From Candidatus Tectimicrobiota bacterium (GTDB lineage: Bacteria > JACPUC01), in assembly GCA_016192455.1 (NCBI GenBank), contig JACPUC010000008.1, forward strand, positions 270,297 through 334,296: 64,000 nucleotides of DNA. Direction: 5' to 3'. The notes under the pieces were generated by a model. The model did not search any database and had not been told where the DNA came from. It was given only the letters and a program-made list of their open reading frames with translations. Numbering within the stretch: position 1 is the stretch's first letter; each line of letters opens with the position of its first letter. Position numbers and translations under genes: made by a program. Of this stretch, positions 25,697-34,138 are shown one piece after another.

Positions 25697-26428
25697 ATGT
25701 CCCAGATCATCTTTGAGCATATCTCCAAGACGTACGGCGCCACGGCGGCGTTGCGCGACCTCTGCCTCGAGTTCCCCGACAAGATGACGACCGCCGTGGT
25801 GGGCACGAGCGGCAGCGGCAAGTCCACGCTGCTCCAGCACATCAACGGCCTTGTCCTTCCCTCGCGGGGGGTCGTGAAGGTCTTCGAGGAGCCGATCGAC
25901 TACGCGCGCCTGCGGCAGTTGCGCCTGCGCATCGGGTACGCCGTGCAGGGGAGCGGCCTCTTCCCCCACCTCACGGCGAAGCAGAACATCACGCTGCTGG
26001 CGCGCCTGCAGAAATGGGAGCGGCCCCGCCTCGAGGCGCGCGCCGAGGAGCTGATGCGGCTGGTGAACCTGCCGCTCGACTACGCGCCTCGCTACCCCCA
26101 CGAGCTGAGCGGCGGCGAGCAGCAGCGCGTCGGCCTCTGTCGCGCCATGATGCTGGACCCGCCCATCTTCCTCCTCGATGAAGCGTTTGGAGCCCTCGAT
26201 CCCATCACCCGCGGCGAGGTCCACGAGGAGTTCCTGAGGCTGCAGCGCGCCGCGCCGCGCACCGTCGTCCTCGTCACGCACGACGTGCGCGAAGCCTTGA
26301 AGCTTGGCGACTACCTGGTGGTGCTCTCGAAGGGGGAGCTTCAGCAGGCGGGGCCGTGCGAGGAGGTCGTCGCCTCGCCCGCCACGGAGTTCGTGCGACA
26401 GTTTCTGCGGACGCAACTCGAGACGTGA
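25697..26428 (+). CDS. ATP-binding protein of glycine betaine/compatible-solute ABC transporter (OpuCA-like)
   Basis: A 243-aa ABC ATPase. Walker A is GTSGSGKST (residues 36-44), the signature is LSGGEQQRVGLCRAMM, Walker B IFLLDEAFGALDP, and the switch His is in VLVTHDVREAL. The FGALDPITRGEVHEEFL stretch is typical of the quaternary-amine-uptake (ProV/OpuCA) family. It lacks the C-terminal CBS domains found in many osmosensing relatives. It is followed 90 nt later by a fused binding-protein/permease, completing the transporter. Confidence 0.88.
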   Translation: MSQIIFEHISKTYGATAALRDLCLEFPDKMTTAVVGTSGSGKSTLLQHINGLVLPSRGVVKVFEEPIDYARLRQLRLRIGYAVQGSGLFPHLTAKQNITLLARLQKWERPRLEARAEELMRLVNLPLDYAPRYPHELSGGEQQRVGLCRAMMLDPPIFLLDEAFGALDPITRGEVHEEFLRLQRAAPRTVVLVTHDVREALKLGDYLVVLSKGELQQAGPCEEVVASPATEFVRQFLRTQLET

Positions 26429-26518
26429 GTGGTCCTGCGGCGAGAACCGGCGGACGGCCAGGGGAGGCGCGGCTCTTGCTCTCCTCGAAGCCCGGATCAC
26501 CATCCGGAGAGCGGCGGC

Positions 26519-28024
26519 ATGGTTCACCCTGCGACGTGGCTTCTGGCGCCTCTGCTCCTGGGGTTCTTCCTGGCGGCGGGCGGCACGGCGGCGGGCAAGC
26601 CGATCATCATCGGCTCGAAGCAGTTCAATGAGAGCTATATCCTGGGCGAGGCGATGGCGCAGGTGTTGGAGGCGCGCGGCTACCGGGTGCAGCGCCGCCT
26701 CGGCCTGGGGGGCACGCTGATCTGCTTCGAAGCCCTGCGGAGCCGCGAGATCGACCTCTACCCGGAATACACCGGCACCATCGAGCAGGCCATCCTGAAG
26801 CTGCCGCGGCACGCCACCCGCGAAACCCTCAACGACAAGCTCCGCGAGGCGTACGGGCTGCGCCTGCTGCGGCCCTTCGGCTTCAACAACACGTATGCCC
26901 TGGCCCTCCCCGAGGACCTCGCCAGCAGGCTGGGGATTGCCGCGATCAGCGATCTGATGCGCTTCCCGAACCTGCGCATGGCCTTCAGCCACGAGTTCAT
27001 GGAGCGCCAGGACGGCTGGCCCGGGCTCGCCGCCGCCTACCGCTTGGCGACGAAGCCGACGGGCATCCAGCATGGCCTCGCTTACCAGGCGATCCAGGAG
27101 CGCACCATCGACGTGACCGATGTCTACTCGACCGACGGGGACATCGAGAAGTACCGCCTCGCCGTGCTGCGGGACGACAAGGAGTTCTTCCCGCAGTACT
27201 TGGCGGCGCCGTTCGCGCACCTGGGCGTTGACGAGCAGGTTGCGGCGGTCGTGAACGAGCTGCAGGGGAAGATCTCTGACGCCGCGATGCGGCGGGCGAA
27301 CGCCCAGGTGCTCTTGAAGGGGGCGACGTTCGCCGAGGCGGCCGGCTCGCTGCTGAGGGAGATCGGCGTGGCGCAGGCAACGCGGGAGAGAAGGGACGGC
27401 GCCTTCTGGCTTACCCTCCTCCTGCAAACCGTCACCCACCTCAAGTTGACGCTTATCGCCCTGCTGGCGGCGATGCTCGTGGCCATGCCGCTGGGGGTGC
27501 TCGTCTACCGGCTGCAGCGCCTCTCCCGCCCCATCATCTACGCTGCCGGCCTGCTCCAGACAATCCCCTCCATTGCGCTGCTGGCGTTCATGATCCCCTT
27601 CTTCGGCATCGGCGTAAAGCCGGCCATCGTCGCCCTCTCCCTCTATGCGCTGCTGCCCATCCTGCGCAACACCGCCACCGCGCTCTTCTCCATCGATCCG
27701 CTGCTGAAGCGCGTCTCCATCGGCATGGGGATGACGACCTGGCAGCGCCTGCGGCACATCGAACTCCCCCTGGCCGCCCCGACGATCATGGCGGGCATCA
27801 AGACGGCGGCGGTGATCAACGTCGGCACGGCGACGCTGGCGGCCTTCATCGGCGCCGGCGGCCTGGGCGAACCGATCGTGACGGGGCTGGCCTTGAACGA
27901 CTCCGCGATCATCCTGCGCGGCGCCATTCCCGCGGCGCTGCTGGCCGTGCTCACGGAGTTCGCCTTCGAGGTCCTGGAGCGCCGGCTCGTGCCGCGCCAC
28001 CTCCTGCAGCGCCTCGGTGCGTAG
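26519..28024 (+). CDS. Fused substrate-binding protein and permease of a betaine-type ABC transporter
   Basis: A 501-aa protein. After a signal/anchor (WLLAPLLLGFFLAAGGTAAG) comes an OpuAC/OsmF-type binding domain (IIIGSKQFNESYILGEAMAQ; IDLYPEYTGTIEQAIL; TDVYSTDGDIEKYRL, about residues 25-300). Residues about 320-500 are the permease with the inner-membrane EAA-like region (ISIGMGMTTWQRLRHIELPLA without strict EAA, then GTATLAAFIGAGGLGEPIVTG). Here the binding domain precedes the permease, the reverse of the more familiar permease-then-binder fusions. With the upstream ATPase it forms a two-gene transporter for glycine betaine or a similar solute. Start chosen at the ATG after GGAGAG. Confidence 0.85.
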   Translation: MVHPATWLLAPLLLGFFLAAGGTAAGKPIIIGSKQFNESYILGEAMAQVLEARGYRVQRRLGLGGTLICFEALRSREIDLYPEYTGTIEQAILKLPRHATRETLNDKLREAYGLRLLRPFGFNNTYALALPEDLASRLGIAAISDLMRFPNLRMAFSHEFMERQDGWPGLAAAYRLATKPTGIQHGLAYQAIQERTIDVTDVYSTDGDIEKYRLAVLRDDKEFFPQYLAAPFAHLGVDEQVAAVVNELQGKISDAAMRRANAQVLLKGATFAEAAGSLLREIGVAQATRERRDGAFWLTLLLQTVTHLKLTLIALLAAMLVAMPLGVLVYRLQRLSRPIIYAAGLLQTIPSIALLAFMIPFFGIGVKPAIVALSLYALLPILRNTATALFSIDPLLKRVSIGMGMTTWQRLRHIELPLAAPTIMAGIKTAAVINVGTATLAAFIGAGGLGEPIVTGLALNDSAIILRGAIPAALLAVLTEFAFEVLERRLVPRHLLQRLGA

Positions 28025-28116
28025 CGGAGCGCTGCGCTGCGCCGCCTGCCGGCCTGTCGCGACGGCCCGATGCCCCCCGTCCGCCAGTGCCGGTGCGCCC
28101 CGCAGGACACGTGCGG

Positions 28117-28563
28117 ATGCCCTACACGAGACTCGACGCCGCGCAGACGCTGGCCCAGGCGTTCGCTCTCCTGGAATCGGTCCGTTTTGCCCTCGTCATC
28201 ACCGTCAGCACCGACGGCCGGGAGCCGCGCTGCCGCCTCATGACCCCCGTGCCGCACCAGGGGAGCATCTGGTTCCGCACCCGACGCGGCTCGGGGAAAA
28301 TTCGCCAGCTCCGGGAGCGGCCCAGCGCGGCGGTCATCGCGGAGCGCGACGGCTACGTGGCCATGGCGAGCTTCCGCGGCCTGGTGGAGGTGATCGACGA
28401 GGCGGGGCTGCTCCGGGAACCTCAGGCGCCCGCGCGCCTGGCCGCGACCTTCGAGGAGGAGCTTGGGACACAGCGCTACCTGCTGAAGCTCGTCCCCCGG
28501 CACGTGCGCTACGTCGACCACGCAGCGAGGTGCAAGGGCGAGGCGCACCTCGCCGCGCCCTGA
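28117..28563 (+). CDS. Pyridoxamine-phosphate-oxidase-like FMN-binding split-barrel protein
   Basis: A 148-aa protein with the split-barrel pattern FALVITVSTDGREPRCRLMTPV, GSIWFRTRRGSGKIRQLRERP and AAVIAERDGYVAMASFRG, as in general-stress and flavin/F420-binding PNPOx-like proteins. The C-terminus LVPRHVRYVDHA is also typical. It probably binds FMN and reduces an unknown substrate. An upstream GTG (28087) is an alternative start. It converges with the LarC-like gene. Confidence 0.7.
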   Translation: MPYTRLDAAQTLAQAFALLESVRFALVITVSTDGREPRCRLMTPVPHQGSIWFRTRRGSGKIRQLRERPSAAVIAERDGYVAMASFRGLVEVIDEAGLLREPQAPARLAATFEEELGTQRYLLKLVPRHVRYVDHAARCKGEAHLAAP

Positions 28564-28648
28564 GAGGCCGGGCGGGGAAATGAGGCTCCGGGGAGGGGAA
28601 AAGCGGACGGGCCGCCCGAAACGCTCTGCGCGGGCGTGGGTGGCGCCG

Positions 28649-29602
28649 TCAGGCGGCGCCGAGGAGCAATCGCACGACGTTAGGCAGGGTGGGGACATCG
28701 CGCCGGCCCGCACCATAGCCGACGCGGTCGATGCGGCGAAACGGCGGCGTGGCGGCATAGCCCGCCGCGATGGTGATGAGGATGGCGGCGCCGGTCGGCG
28801 TCAGGCACTCGCCCTCGAGGGTGTGGGAGCCCAGCGGCGCCCCCCCCATCCGCAGCAGCTCGACGACGGCAGGAACCGGCACCGGCATGAGGCCATGGGC
28901 GCAGCGCACCATGCCGCTCCCCACCGTCAGCGGGGAGACGATGGCGCGCTCGATGCCGAGGAGCTCGTAGCCGATCGCGAACCCGGTGATATCGATGATC
29001 GCATCGACCGCCCCCACCTCGTGGAAATGGACCTCCTCGGGCGCGATGCCATGCACCCTCCCCTCCGCCACGGCAAGGTTCCAGAAGATCTCCCGCGCCA
29101 GCCGACGCGCCGCCGAGCTGATGGGAGCCGCGTCGAGCAGGGCGTGAATCTGCCGCACGCCGCGCGCCTGCTCGTGCGCGTGGCTGTGGCCGTGGGCCTC
29201 AGCGGCAGGTCGAGGAGGCGCGGCATGAGGAGGCGCCGAGTGGTGGTGGCCGGCCCCATGGTGGGCATGGTGCGCCGCGCGGCTATGACTGTGCGCGCCG
29301 TGGTGTGTCGGCCTCGATTCGGCTTTGTGCTCCGTCGCTTCAGTTCCACCCTCGTCCGCTGCCGCGGCCTCCTGCGGCACGGTGTCGGCCTCCACGCCGG
29401 CGATGCGCACGGTCAGCTTGGTCGCCGCCAGGCCCTGCCGGCGCACGCGCTCCACCACCACTTCCAAGCTCTCGACCGTGAGGGGAAGCTTCTGGAGCTC
29501 GGCGCGCCAGGCGCCTTCATCGAGGCCGGCGTCAAGGAGGCTGCCAAGCAGCATGTCGCCGCTGGCGCCGGCAAAGCAGTCGAAGTACGCCGTCCACCCC
29601 AT
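28649..29602 (-). CDS. larC: LarC-like nickel-insertion protein with His-rich insert, lacking the LarC2 domain
   Basis: A 317-aa protein of the LarC family, which inserts nickel into the pincer cofactor precursor of lactate racemase-type enzymes. The start AYFDCFAGASGDMLLGSLLDAG, the middle ISSAARRLAREIFWNLAVAEGRVHG, EVHFHEVGAVDAIIDITGF and the end LTPTGAAILITIAAGYA are classical. A histidine-rich stretch (about residues 95-150, HHGAHSHSRAAHHAHH) is likely metal storage. The protein ends at LPNVVRLLLGAA, where most LarC proteins continue for about 130 residues (LarC2, made by frameshift in Lactobacillus). Only about 85 bp separate it from the convergent gene, so no LarC2 can follow. The ATG follows AAGAAGG. 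No larA, larB or larE is seen. Confidence 0.85.
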   Translation of the reverse strand: MGWTAYFDCFAGASGDMLLGSLLDAGLDEGAWRAELQKLPLTVESLEVVVERVRRQGLAATKLTVRIAGVEADTVPQEAAAADEGGTEATEHKAESRPTHHGAHSHSRAAHHAHHGAGHHHSAPPHAAPPRPAAEAHGHSHAHEQARGVRQIHALLDAAPISSAARRLAREIFWNLAVAEGRVHGIAPEEVHFHEVGAVDAIIDITGFAIGYELLGIERAIVSPLTVGSGMVRCAHGLMPVPVPAVVELLRMGGAPLGSHTLEGECLTPTGAAILITIAAGYAATPPFRRIDRVGYGAGRRDVPTLPNVVRLLLGAA

Positions 29603-29715
29603 GACCTTCTTCCCGTTCCTCACCTGGAGGCCGCCAGGGACCCCCACCAACGAATGCTCCGGACAAGGCGTCGCACGGATCAGCGAAGGTTCGAAGCCGC
29701 ACCCCCGATCTGACC

Positions 29716-30651
29716 TCAGAAGTGCATCACATCCTCTTCAAAATCGTCCGTCTCGATTTGGATCGTCGAGTGGTTCATCCCAAAGCGCTCCTTCAGGATG
29801 CGCCGCAGGTTCTGCAGGAGTGTCTTGGGGGACACCCCGTCGCCGCGGACGACGTGCGCGCTCAACGCATCCTTCCCTGAAGAGATGGTCCAGACGTGCA
29901 AGTCATGGATGGACCGCACCCCCTCCGTGTCGAGCATCGCCTGCTCCACCGCGCCGATGTCGATGTGCGCCGGGGTGCTCTCCATGAAGACGTTGACCGC
30001 CTCCTGGAGGAGCTTCAGGGAGCTGAAGATGATGAGGACGGCGATGATCACGCTGATGATGGCGTCGGCGAGGTACCAGCCGCGCCAGAGGATGAGGGCC
30101 GCGGCGAGCAGCACCCCCACGGAGCCGAGGAGGTCGCCGACAACGTGCACGAAGGCGCCGCGCACGTTGAGGTTGTGGGCGCTGGCTTCGCGCAGGAGGA
30201 GAATCCCCACCACGTTGACGACCAGGCCGCCGGCGGCGATCAGGGCCATCGTGCCGCCCAGCACGGGCTGCGGCGTCAGGAACCGCTGGTAGGCCTCGTA
30301 GATGATCCACAAGGCGACGACGACCAGGAAGATGCCGTTGACGAGAGCGGCGAAGATCTCCGCGCGGTGGTAGCCGTAGGTGTGGCGCGGACCGGCGTTC
30401 ATGTTCGCCAGGCGCAGCGCCAGGAAGGTGACGAGCAGCGAGGCGAGGTCGGAGACCATGTGCCCGGCGTCGGAGAGGAGGGCCAGGCTGTTGGTGAGCA
30501 GTCCCCCGATCACTTCCGCCACCATGTAGGCGGCGGTCAACCCCATGACGAGGCGGAGCGAGCGGTCGGTCCTCCCGTCGAAGGCGCGCGAGAGCCCGTG
30601 CCCCGCTCGGTGGGCGTGGTCATCATGGCTTGCTGGTGCGTACTGATTCAT
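29716..30651 (-). CDS. CDF-family divalent metal cation exporter (ZitB/CzcD-like)
   Basis: A 311-aa cation diffusion facilitator. The His-containing N-terminus (SHDDHAHRAGHG) precedes six TM segments. The metal-site motifs are SDAGHMVSD in TM2 (HxxxD) and HVVGD in TM5 (HxxxD), as in zinc/cadmium exporters. The cytoplasmic C-terminal domain (SIHDLHVWTISSGKDALSAHVV; HSTIQIETDDFEE) binds regulatory metal. It overlaps the end of the preceding flavoprotein gene by 29 nt, so the two are translated together. The substrate is probably Zn(II) or a related ion. Confidence 0.92.
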   Translation of the reverse strand: MNQYAPASHDDHAHRAGHGLSRAFDGRTDRSLRLVMGLTAAYMVAEVIGGLLTNSLALLSDAGHMVSDLASLLVTFLALRLANMNAGPRHTYGYHRAEIFAALVNGIFLVVVALWIIYEAYQRFLTPQPVLGGTMALIAAGGLVVNVVGILLLREASAHNLNVRGAFVHVVGDLLGSVGVLLAAALILWRGWYLADAIISVIIAVLIIFSSLKLLQEAVNVFMESTPAHIDIGAVEQAMLDTEGVRSIHDLHVWTISSGKDALSAHVVRGDGVSPKTLLQNLRRILKERFGMNHSTIQIETDDFEEDVMHF

Positions 30652-31981
30652 GGCGTTGCAGAAAAGCGGGTTGGAGGCTCCGCGAGCCGTTGCCGCTTCG
30701 CTCCGTGGTGAAAAGGCGCTGCATGCCCGCCAGAATGCGCTTCGCGGTGACGCCGCTGCTGTTCACGAAGAGCTGCCGCGGGCCATCGCGCAGCACCGCC
30801 GCGGCGCCGGTGAAGAAGAGCGGCAGCGGCGCCGCGCCGGCTCTGGTGACGGCGCGGAAGTCCTCGTCGAGGACCGGGTAGGGACCATCGACGAGCAGGT
30901 CGCCGAGCACGGGCCGCAGGAACGGCAGGCGCCGCACGTCGAACGCGTAGCCCGTCGCCAGGATCAGGTGGTCCACCTGCGCCATGTCTCCGTCGCGCAG
31001 CATCAGCCGCACCCGCCGCCGCCATGGCAGCGCCGCGCCGACGTCGCAGCCGAAGCGCGTCCGCAGGCGCGGCTGCGGGCTGTGCAACAACTCCCGGTGG
31101 AGGAAGGGGCTGATCGTCGGCCCCCACGCCAGGGCGCCGGCGAGCAGCCGTCGGCGCGCCTCCGCCGGCAGGCCGGCAAAGCGCCCGCAGTGCCGGTCGT
31201 TGAACCACTGGGACGGAACCGGGTAGAGGTGCGGCCGCGGCGGGCGCCGGGCCAGCCACCAGACGACCGGCACGCGCGTCTCGGCGAGGAGCCGGGCGAC
31301 CGCCTCCGCCGCCGACTGCCCGCCGCCCAGGACGGCCACGCTCTCGGCGTTCGCCAATGGCGCGATCGTCAACCCATGGCTGTGGCTGAAGTGCACCCCG
31401 TCCTCAAGTCCGCCGGTCATCTCTTCCGGCAGGCGACGGAACTCGCCGCCTCCCCAGCCGACCATGCCGGTCGCCAGGACGACCCAGCGGCTGTGCAGCC
31501 GCCGCAGCGCTCCGCCGCAGCGCACCAGGAGATCAAGGCCGTCCGCTGCGGTGGACGAGCGGGCATCCGCCCCGGCTGACTGTGGGCGTTCGATCGCCAC
31601 GACCTCCGCCCCTGGGACGACGCAGCCCAGGCGCTCGGCCACCTCCTGGAGGTAGGCATGGTACTCCCGCCGCGACACGCCGTAGAGGGCGGCCAGGCTC
31701 GCGGGCCGGGCAGGCGGCCCGCCGAGGACCGCCTCGCGGAAGCGCGCGAAGGTCCACGTCCGCCACGGATCGTGCCAGGCGACGAGATCGTGGAGCGCCG
31801 GCGAGCGCAAACGCATGGCCTCCGGCATGGCGGGGGCTGTCCAGGAGGCGGCCGCCGCGTGCCGCTCCAGCACCTGCACGTCCCGCAGCATCCCCTGGCC
31901 CTCGCAGAGCAGGTAGAGAGCCACGCTCAGCCCGCGAGGACCGGCGCCGACGATCGTCACCGTGGCATGCCGCGCCTGCAT
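30623..31981 (-). CDS. FAD-dependent monooxygenase-like flavoprotein
   Basis: A 452-aa flavoprotein with an N-terminal FAD-binding Rossmann motif (TVTIVGAGPRGLSVALYLL) and a second dinucleotide site VAVLGGGQSAAEAVARLL, plus the late ATGYAFDVRRLPFL. The arrangement resembles L-ornithine/L-lysine N-hydroxylases and flavin monooxygenases. The region around LVVLATGMVGWGGGEF fits the same fold. It overlaps the downstream CDF exporter gene by 29 nt, an unusual pairing that hints at a metal-related role such as siderophore or metallophore chemistry. That link is inference only. Confidence 0.65.
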   Translation of the reverse strand: MQARHATVTIVGAGPRGLSVALYLLCEGQGMLRDVQVLERHAAAASWTAPAMPEAMRLRSPALHDLVAWHDPWRTWTFARFREAVLGGPPARPASLAALYGVSRREYHAYLQEVAERLGCVVPGAEVVAIERPQSAGADARSSTAADGLDLLVRCGGALRRLHSRWVVLATGMVGWGGGEFRRLPEEMTGGLEDGVHFSHSHGLTIAPLANAESVAVLGGGQSAAEAVARLLAETRVPVVWWLARRPPRPHLYPVPSQWFNDRHCGRFAGLPAEARRRLLAGALAWGPTISPFLHRELLHSPQPRLRTRFGCDVGAALPWRRRVRLMLRDGDMAQVDHLILATGYAFDVRRLPFLRPVLGDLLVDGPYPVLDEDFRAVTRAGAAPLPLFFTGAAAVLRDGPRQLFVNSSGVTAKRILAGMQRLFTTERSGNGSRSLQPAFLQRHESVRTSKP

Positions 31982-32122
31982 GGATCACTACCGCGGTCAG
32001 GCGGCGTCTGGAACGCCGGCGCTCATGCGGCCGAGCACGGAAGGCCCCGCGCCATGGCCCGGCGCGCCGCAAGGCTGGCGGTGAGTCCGCCGCCCGCCGC
32101 TGCGTTGCGGGATCGCCTCTCC

Positions 32123-33385
32123 TCAGCCGGGGGGGCAGGTCCCGTGCGCCAGATGGTGCTCGAAATCGCCGCGGAAATGTCTTACGGCGCTCAGCACCGG
32201 CGCCGCCGCCATGGCGATGAGGCTGCATCGGCCCTTGCCGCGGTTGAAGGCGGCCACCTTGTCGAACTGGTCGAGGAGCATCGGGGTGCCCTTGCCCTCC
32301 TTGATCTGCCGCAGGAGCGTCTGAAACGTCGAGGTCTCCATGCGGCAGGCGGGGCAGGCGCCGCACGACTCGGCCGCGAAGAAGCCGGCATGCTTCAGCG
32401 CCTCTTCAAGCATGCAGCGCCCTACCGGGATGAGCTCCATAACGCCGCAGCCGAGGATCGAGCCGGCATCGCGCATCGCCTGGTGATCGAGCGGCGTGTC
32501 GAGGCAGGTTGCCGGCAGGAAGGCCGTCGAGGGCCCGCCGGGCAGGATCGCCTTGATGGCCTTGCCGTCCCGCAGGCCGCCCCCGCAGCCGTCGATGAGC
32601 TGCCGCAACGGCGTCCCCAGCGGCAGCTCGTAGGCCCCCGGGCGCCGCACCTCCTCGCCGAGGCAGAAGATCATGGTTCCGGGGCTCTGCGCGGTGCCGA
32701 AGCCGCGGAACCACGCCGCGCCCCGCAGGACGATGCGCGGGATGTTCGCCATGGTCTCGATGTTGGAGACCAGCGTGGGCTTGCCGAACAGCCCCGCCTG
32801 GACAGGGTAGGGGGGCTTCTCGCGCGGCACGGGGTCCTTGCCCTCGAGGACTTCGAGCGCCGCCGTGTCTTCGCCCGCGACATAGGGGGTGGGCGCCCGG
32901 AAGAGCTCGAGTTCGAAGGAGAAGGCGCTGCCCAGGATGCCGCGGCCGAGGTATGCCTTCCCGGCGGCCTCCTGCATGGCGGCGGCGAGGCTCGCCTGCG
33001 CCGCCGCATAGGTGCGGTTGACGTAGAGGTACCCCTTGGTCGCACCGACCGCCAGGGCGCAGAGCGTCACCCCCTCCAGGATGAGGTGCGGGTGGTGCTC
33101 CATGAGGATGCGATCCTTGAAGCTGCCGGGCTCGTCCTCGCCGCCGTTCGCCACCACGAACTTCTGCTCGGCTTGCGCCTTCGCCGTCAGCTCCAGCTTC
33201 GTCCCCGTCGGGAAGGCCGCGCCGCCCCTGCCGCGAAGGCCGGCCGCCTGCACCTCCTCGATCACCCGCGCGGGCGCCTGCGCGTCCACAATGGCGCTGA
33301 GGGCTTCATAGCCGCCGCGCCCGCGGTAGGCAGCCAGGGATTCCTTGGCGGTGGACTGCCGTGCCGGGAACAGGATCGTATCCAT
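32123..33385 (-). CDS. NuoF-like NADH-binding FMN/4Fe-4S subunit
   Basis: A 420-aa flavin-iron-sulfur subunit related to NuoF/HoxF. The FMN/NADH region is GLRGRGGAAFPTGTK (from about residue 50) and NGGEDEPGSFKDR (80-92), followed by YVAGEDTAALEVLEGK. The 4Fe-4S site is SC341-x2-C344-x2-CR with C387 in GRCSL. Last gene of the seven-gene minus-strand cluster, preceded by the NuoE-like ferredoxin; no complex I genes are nearby, so the pair likely forms a soluble NAD(P)H:acceptor module feeding another enzyme of the cluster. Start chosen at MDTILFPARQ after AGAAGAGAG. Confidence 0.85.
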   Translation of the reverse strand: MDTILFPARQSTAKESLAAYRGRGGYEALSAIVDAQAPARVIEEVQAAGLRGRGGAAFPTGTKLELTAKAQAEQKFVVANGGEDEPGSFKDRILMEHHPHLILEGVTLCALAVGATKGYLYVNRTYAAAQASLAAAMQEAAGKAYLGRGILGSAFSFELELFRAPTPYVAGEDTAALEVLEGKDPVPREKPPYPVQAGLFGKPTLVSNIETMANIPRIVLRGAAWFRGFGTAQSPGTMIFCLGEEVRRPGAYELPLGTPLRQLIDGCGGGLRDGKAIKAILPGGPSTAFLPATCLDTPLDHQAMRDAGSILGCGVMELIPVGRCMLEEALKHAGFFAAESCGACPACRMETSTFQTLLRQIKEGKGTPMLLDQFDKVAAFNRGKGRCSLIAMAAAPVLSAVRHFRGDFEHHLAHGTCPPG

Positions 33386-33683
33386 CTCTCTTCTTTCGTG
33401 GAGGAGACGCAGCCCTTCGCCCAGGACCGCAGGAGGAGCGGCGCGCGGTGAAAGCGCCCGCTGCCCCGAGGCGGCGGCACCGCCGGCCCACGCCAACCTA
33501 GGCGTGGAGCGTCATCACCCGAGCAGGCGCGGCACAGCGCCTCGCAGGCGGCGTCCCAGGTTCCCCCCGCCGCGCTCTTACGATAGCCAATCAGAGGGCG
33601 ATGCTCAAGGAGGCAACGCTTTGCTCAGGTGCAACAATGGGGTCCAGCAAAGGGGATGTGCAGCAGTGCGATGGAGGAAGCGG

Positions 33684-34016
33684 CTAGAACAACCCTGCAT
33701 CGAGGAGCTGGAAGATGAACTCACGGTGGGTGGGATCGATCTTGTTCATGAGGCGCTCAACGGCAGGACCGCCGCAGAGATGGTCGAGGATCGCTTTGAC
33801 GTCGCCCGGCTTGACGGCCGCATACCAGTGACGGCTCGGGTGGAGCACGATGTTCGGGGCTTCATGGCACGCCCCGAAGCACATGTACTCCTTAACCTCG
33901 ATGTCCTCCACGCCGCGCTCGTCCAACCCTTTCTTGATCGCCGCCATCAGCTCGTCGGACCCGCGTCCCCTACAGTCGATATTCCGGCAGACGAGCAGGT
34001 AGCGGCGTCCCTCCAC
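33684..34016 (-). CDS. Thioredoxin-like 2Fe-2S ferredoxin (NuoE-like)
   Basis: A 110-aa protein of the thioredoxin-like [2Fe-2S] ferredoxin family, with cysteines C10, C15, C46 and C50 (LLVCRNIDCRGRGSDEL, EVKEYMCFGACHEAPNI) in the NuoE/HoxE-like order. It starts at GTG preceded by GGGAGAG; an upstream ATG (34094) would add 26 residues lacking homology. It lies between the BoxB-like and NuoF-like genes, so it probably shuttles electrons from NADH-reduced NuoF-like protein. A 298-nt gap separates it from the NuoF-like gene, with nothing recognisable in it. Confidence 0.8.
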   Translation of the reverse strand: MEGRRYLLVCRNIDCRGRGSDELMAAIKKGLDERGVEDIEVKEYMCFGACHEAPNIVLHPSRHWYAAVKPGDVKAILDHLCGGPAVERLMNKIDPTHREFIFQLLDAGLF

Positions 34017-34138
34017 AGCGCTCTCCCTCGCGCCTTCGCAACGTTGCAAGCTTCTCAAGCCAACCCACCGCGCGCCCCGCGGCGCTCGCCGCACGAGGAG
34101 CCGGCCGCGGGGTGGTCTCGGCGGGTGCGAGCCCCGGC

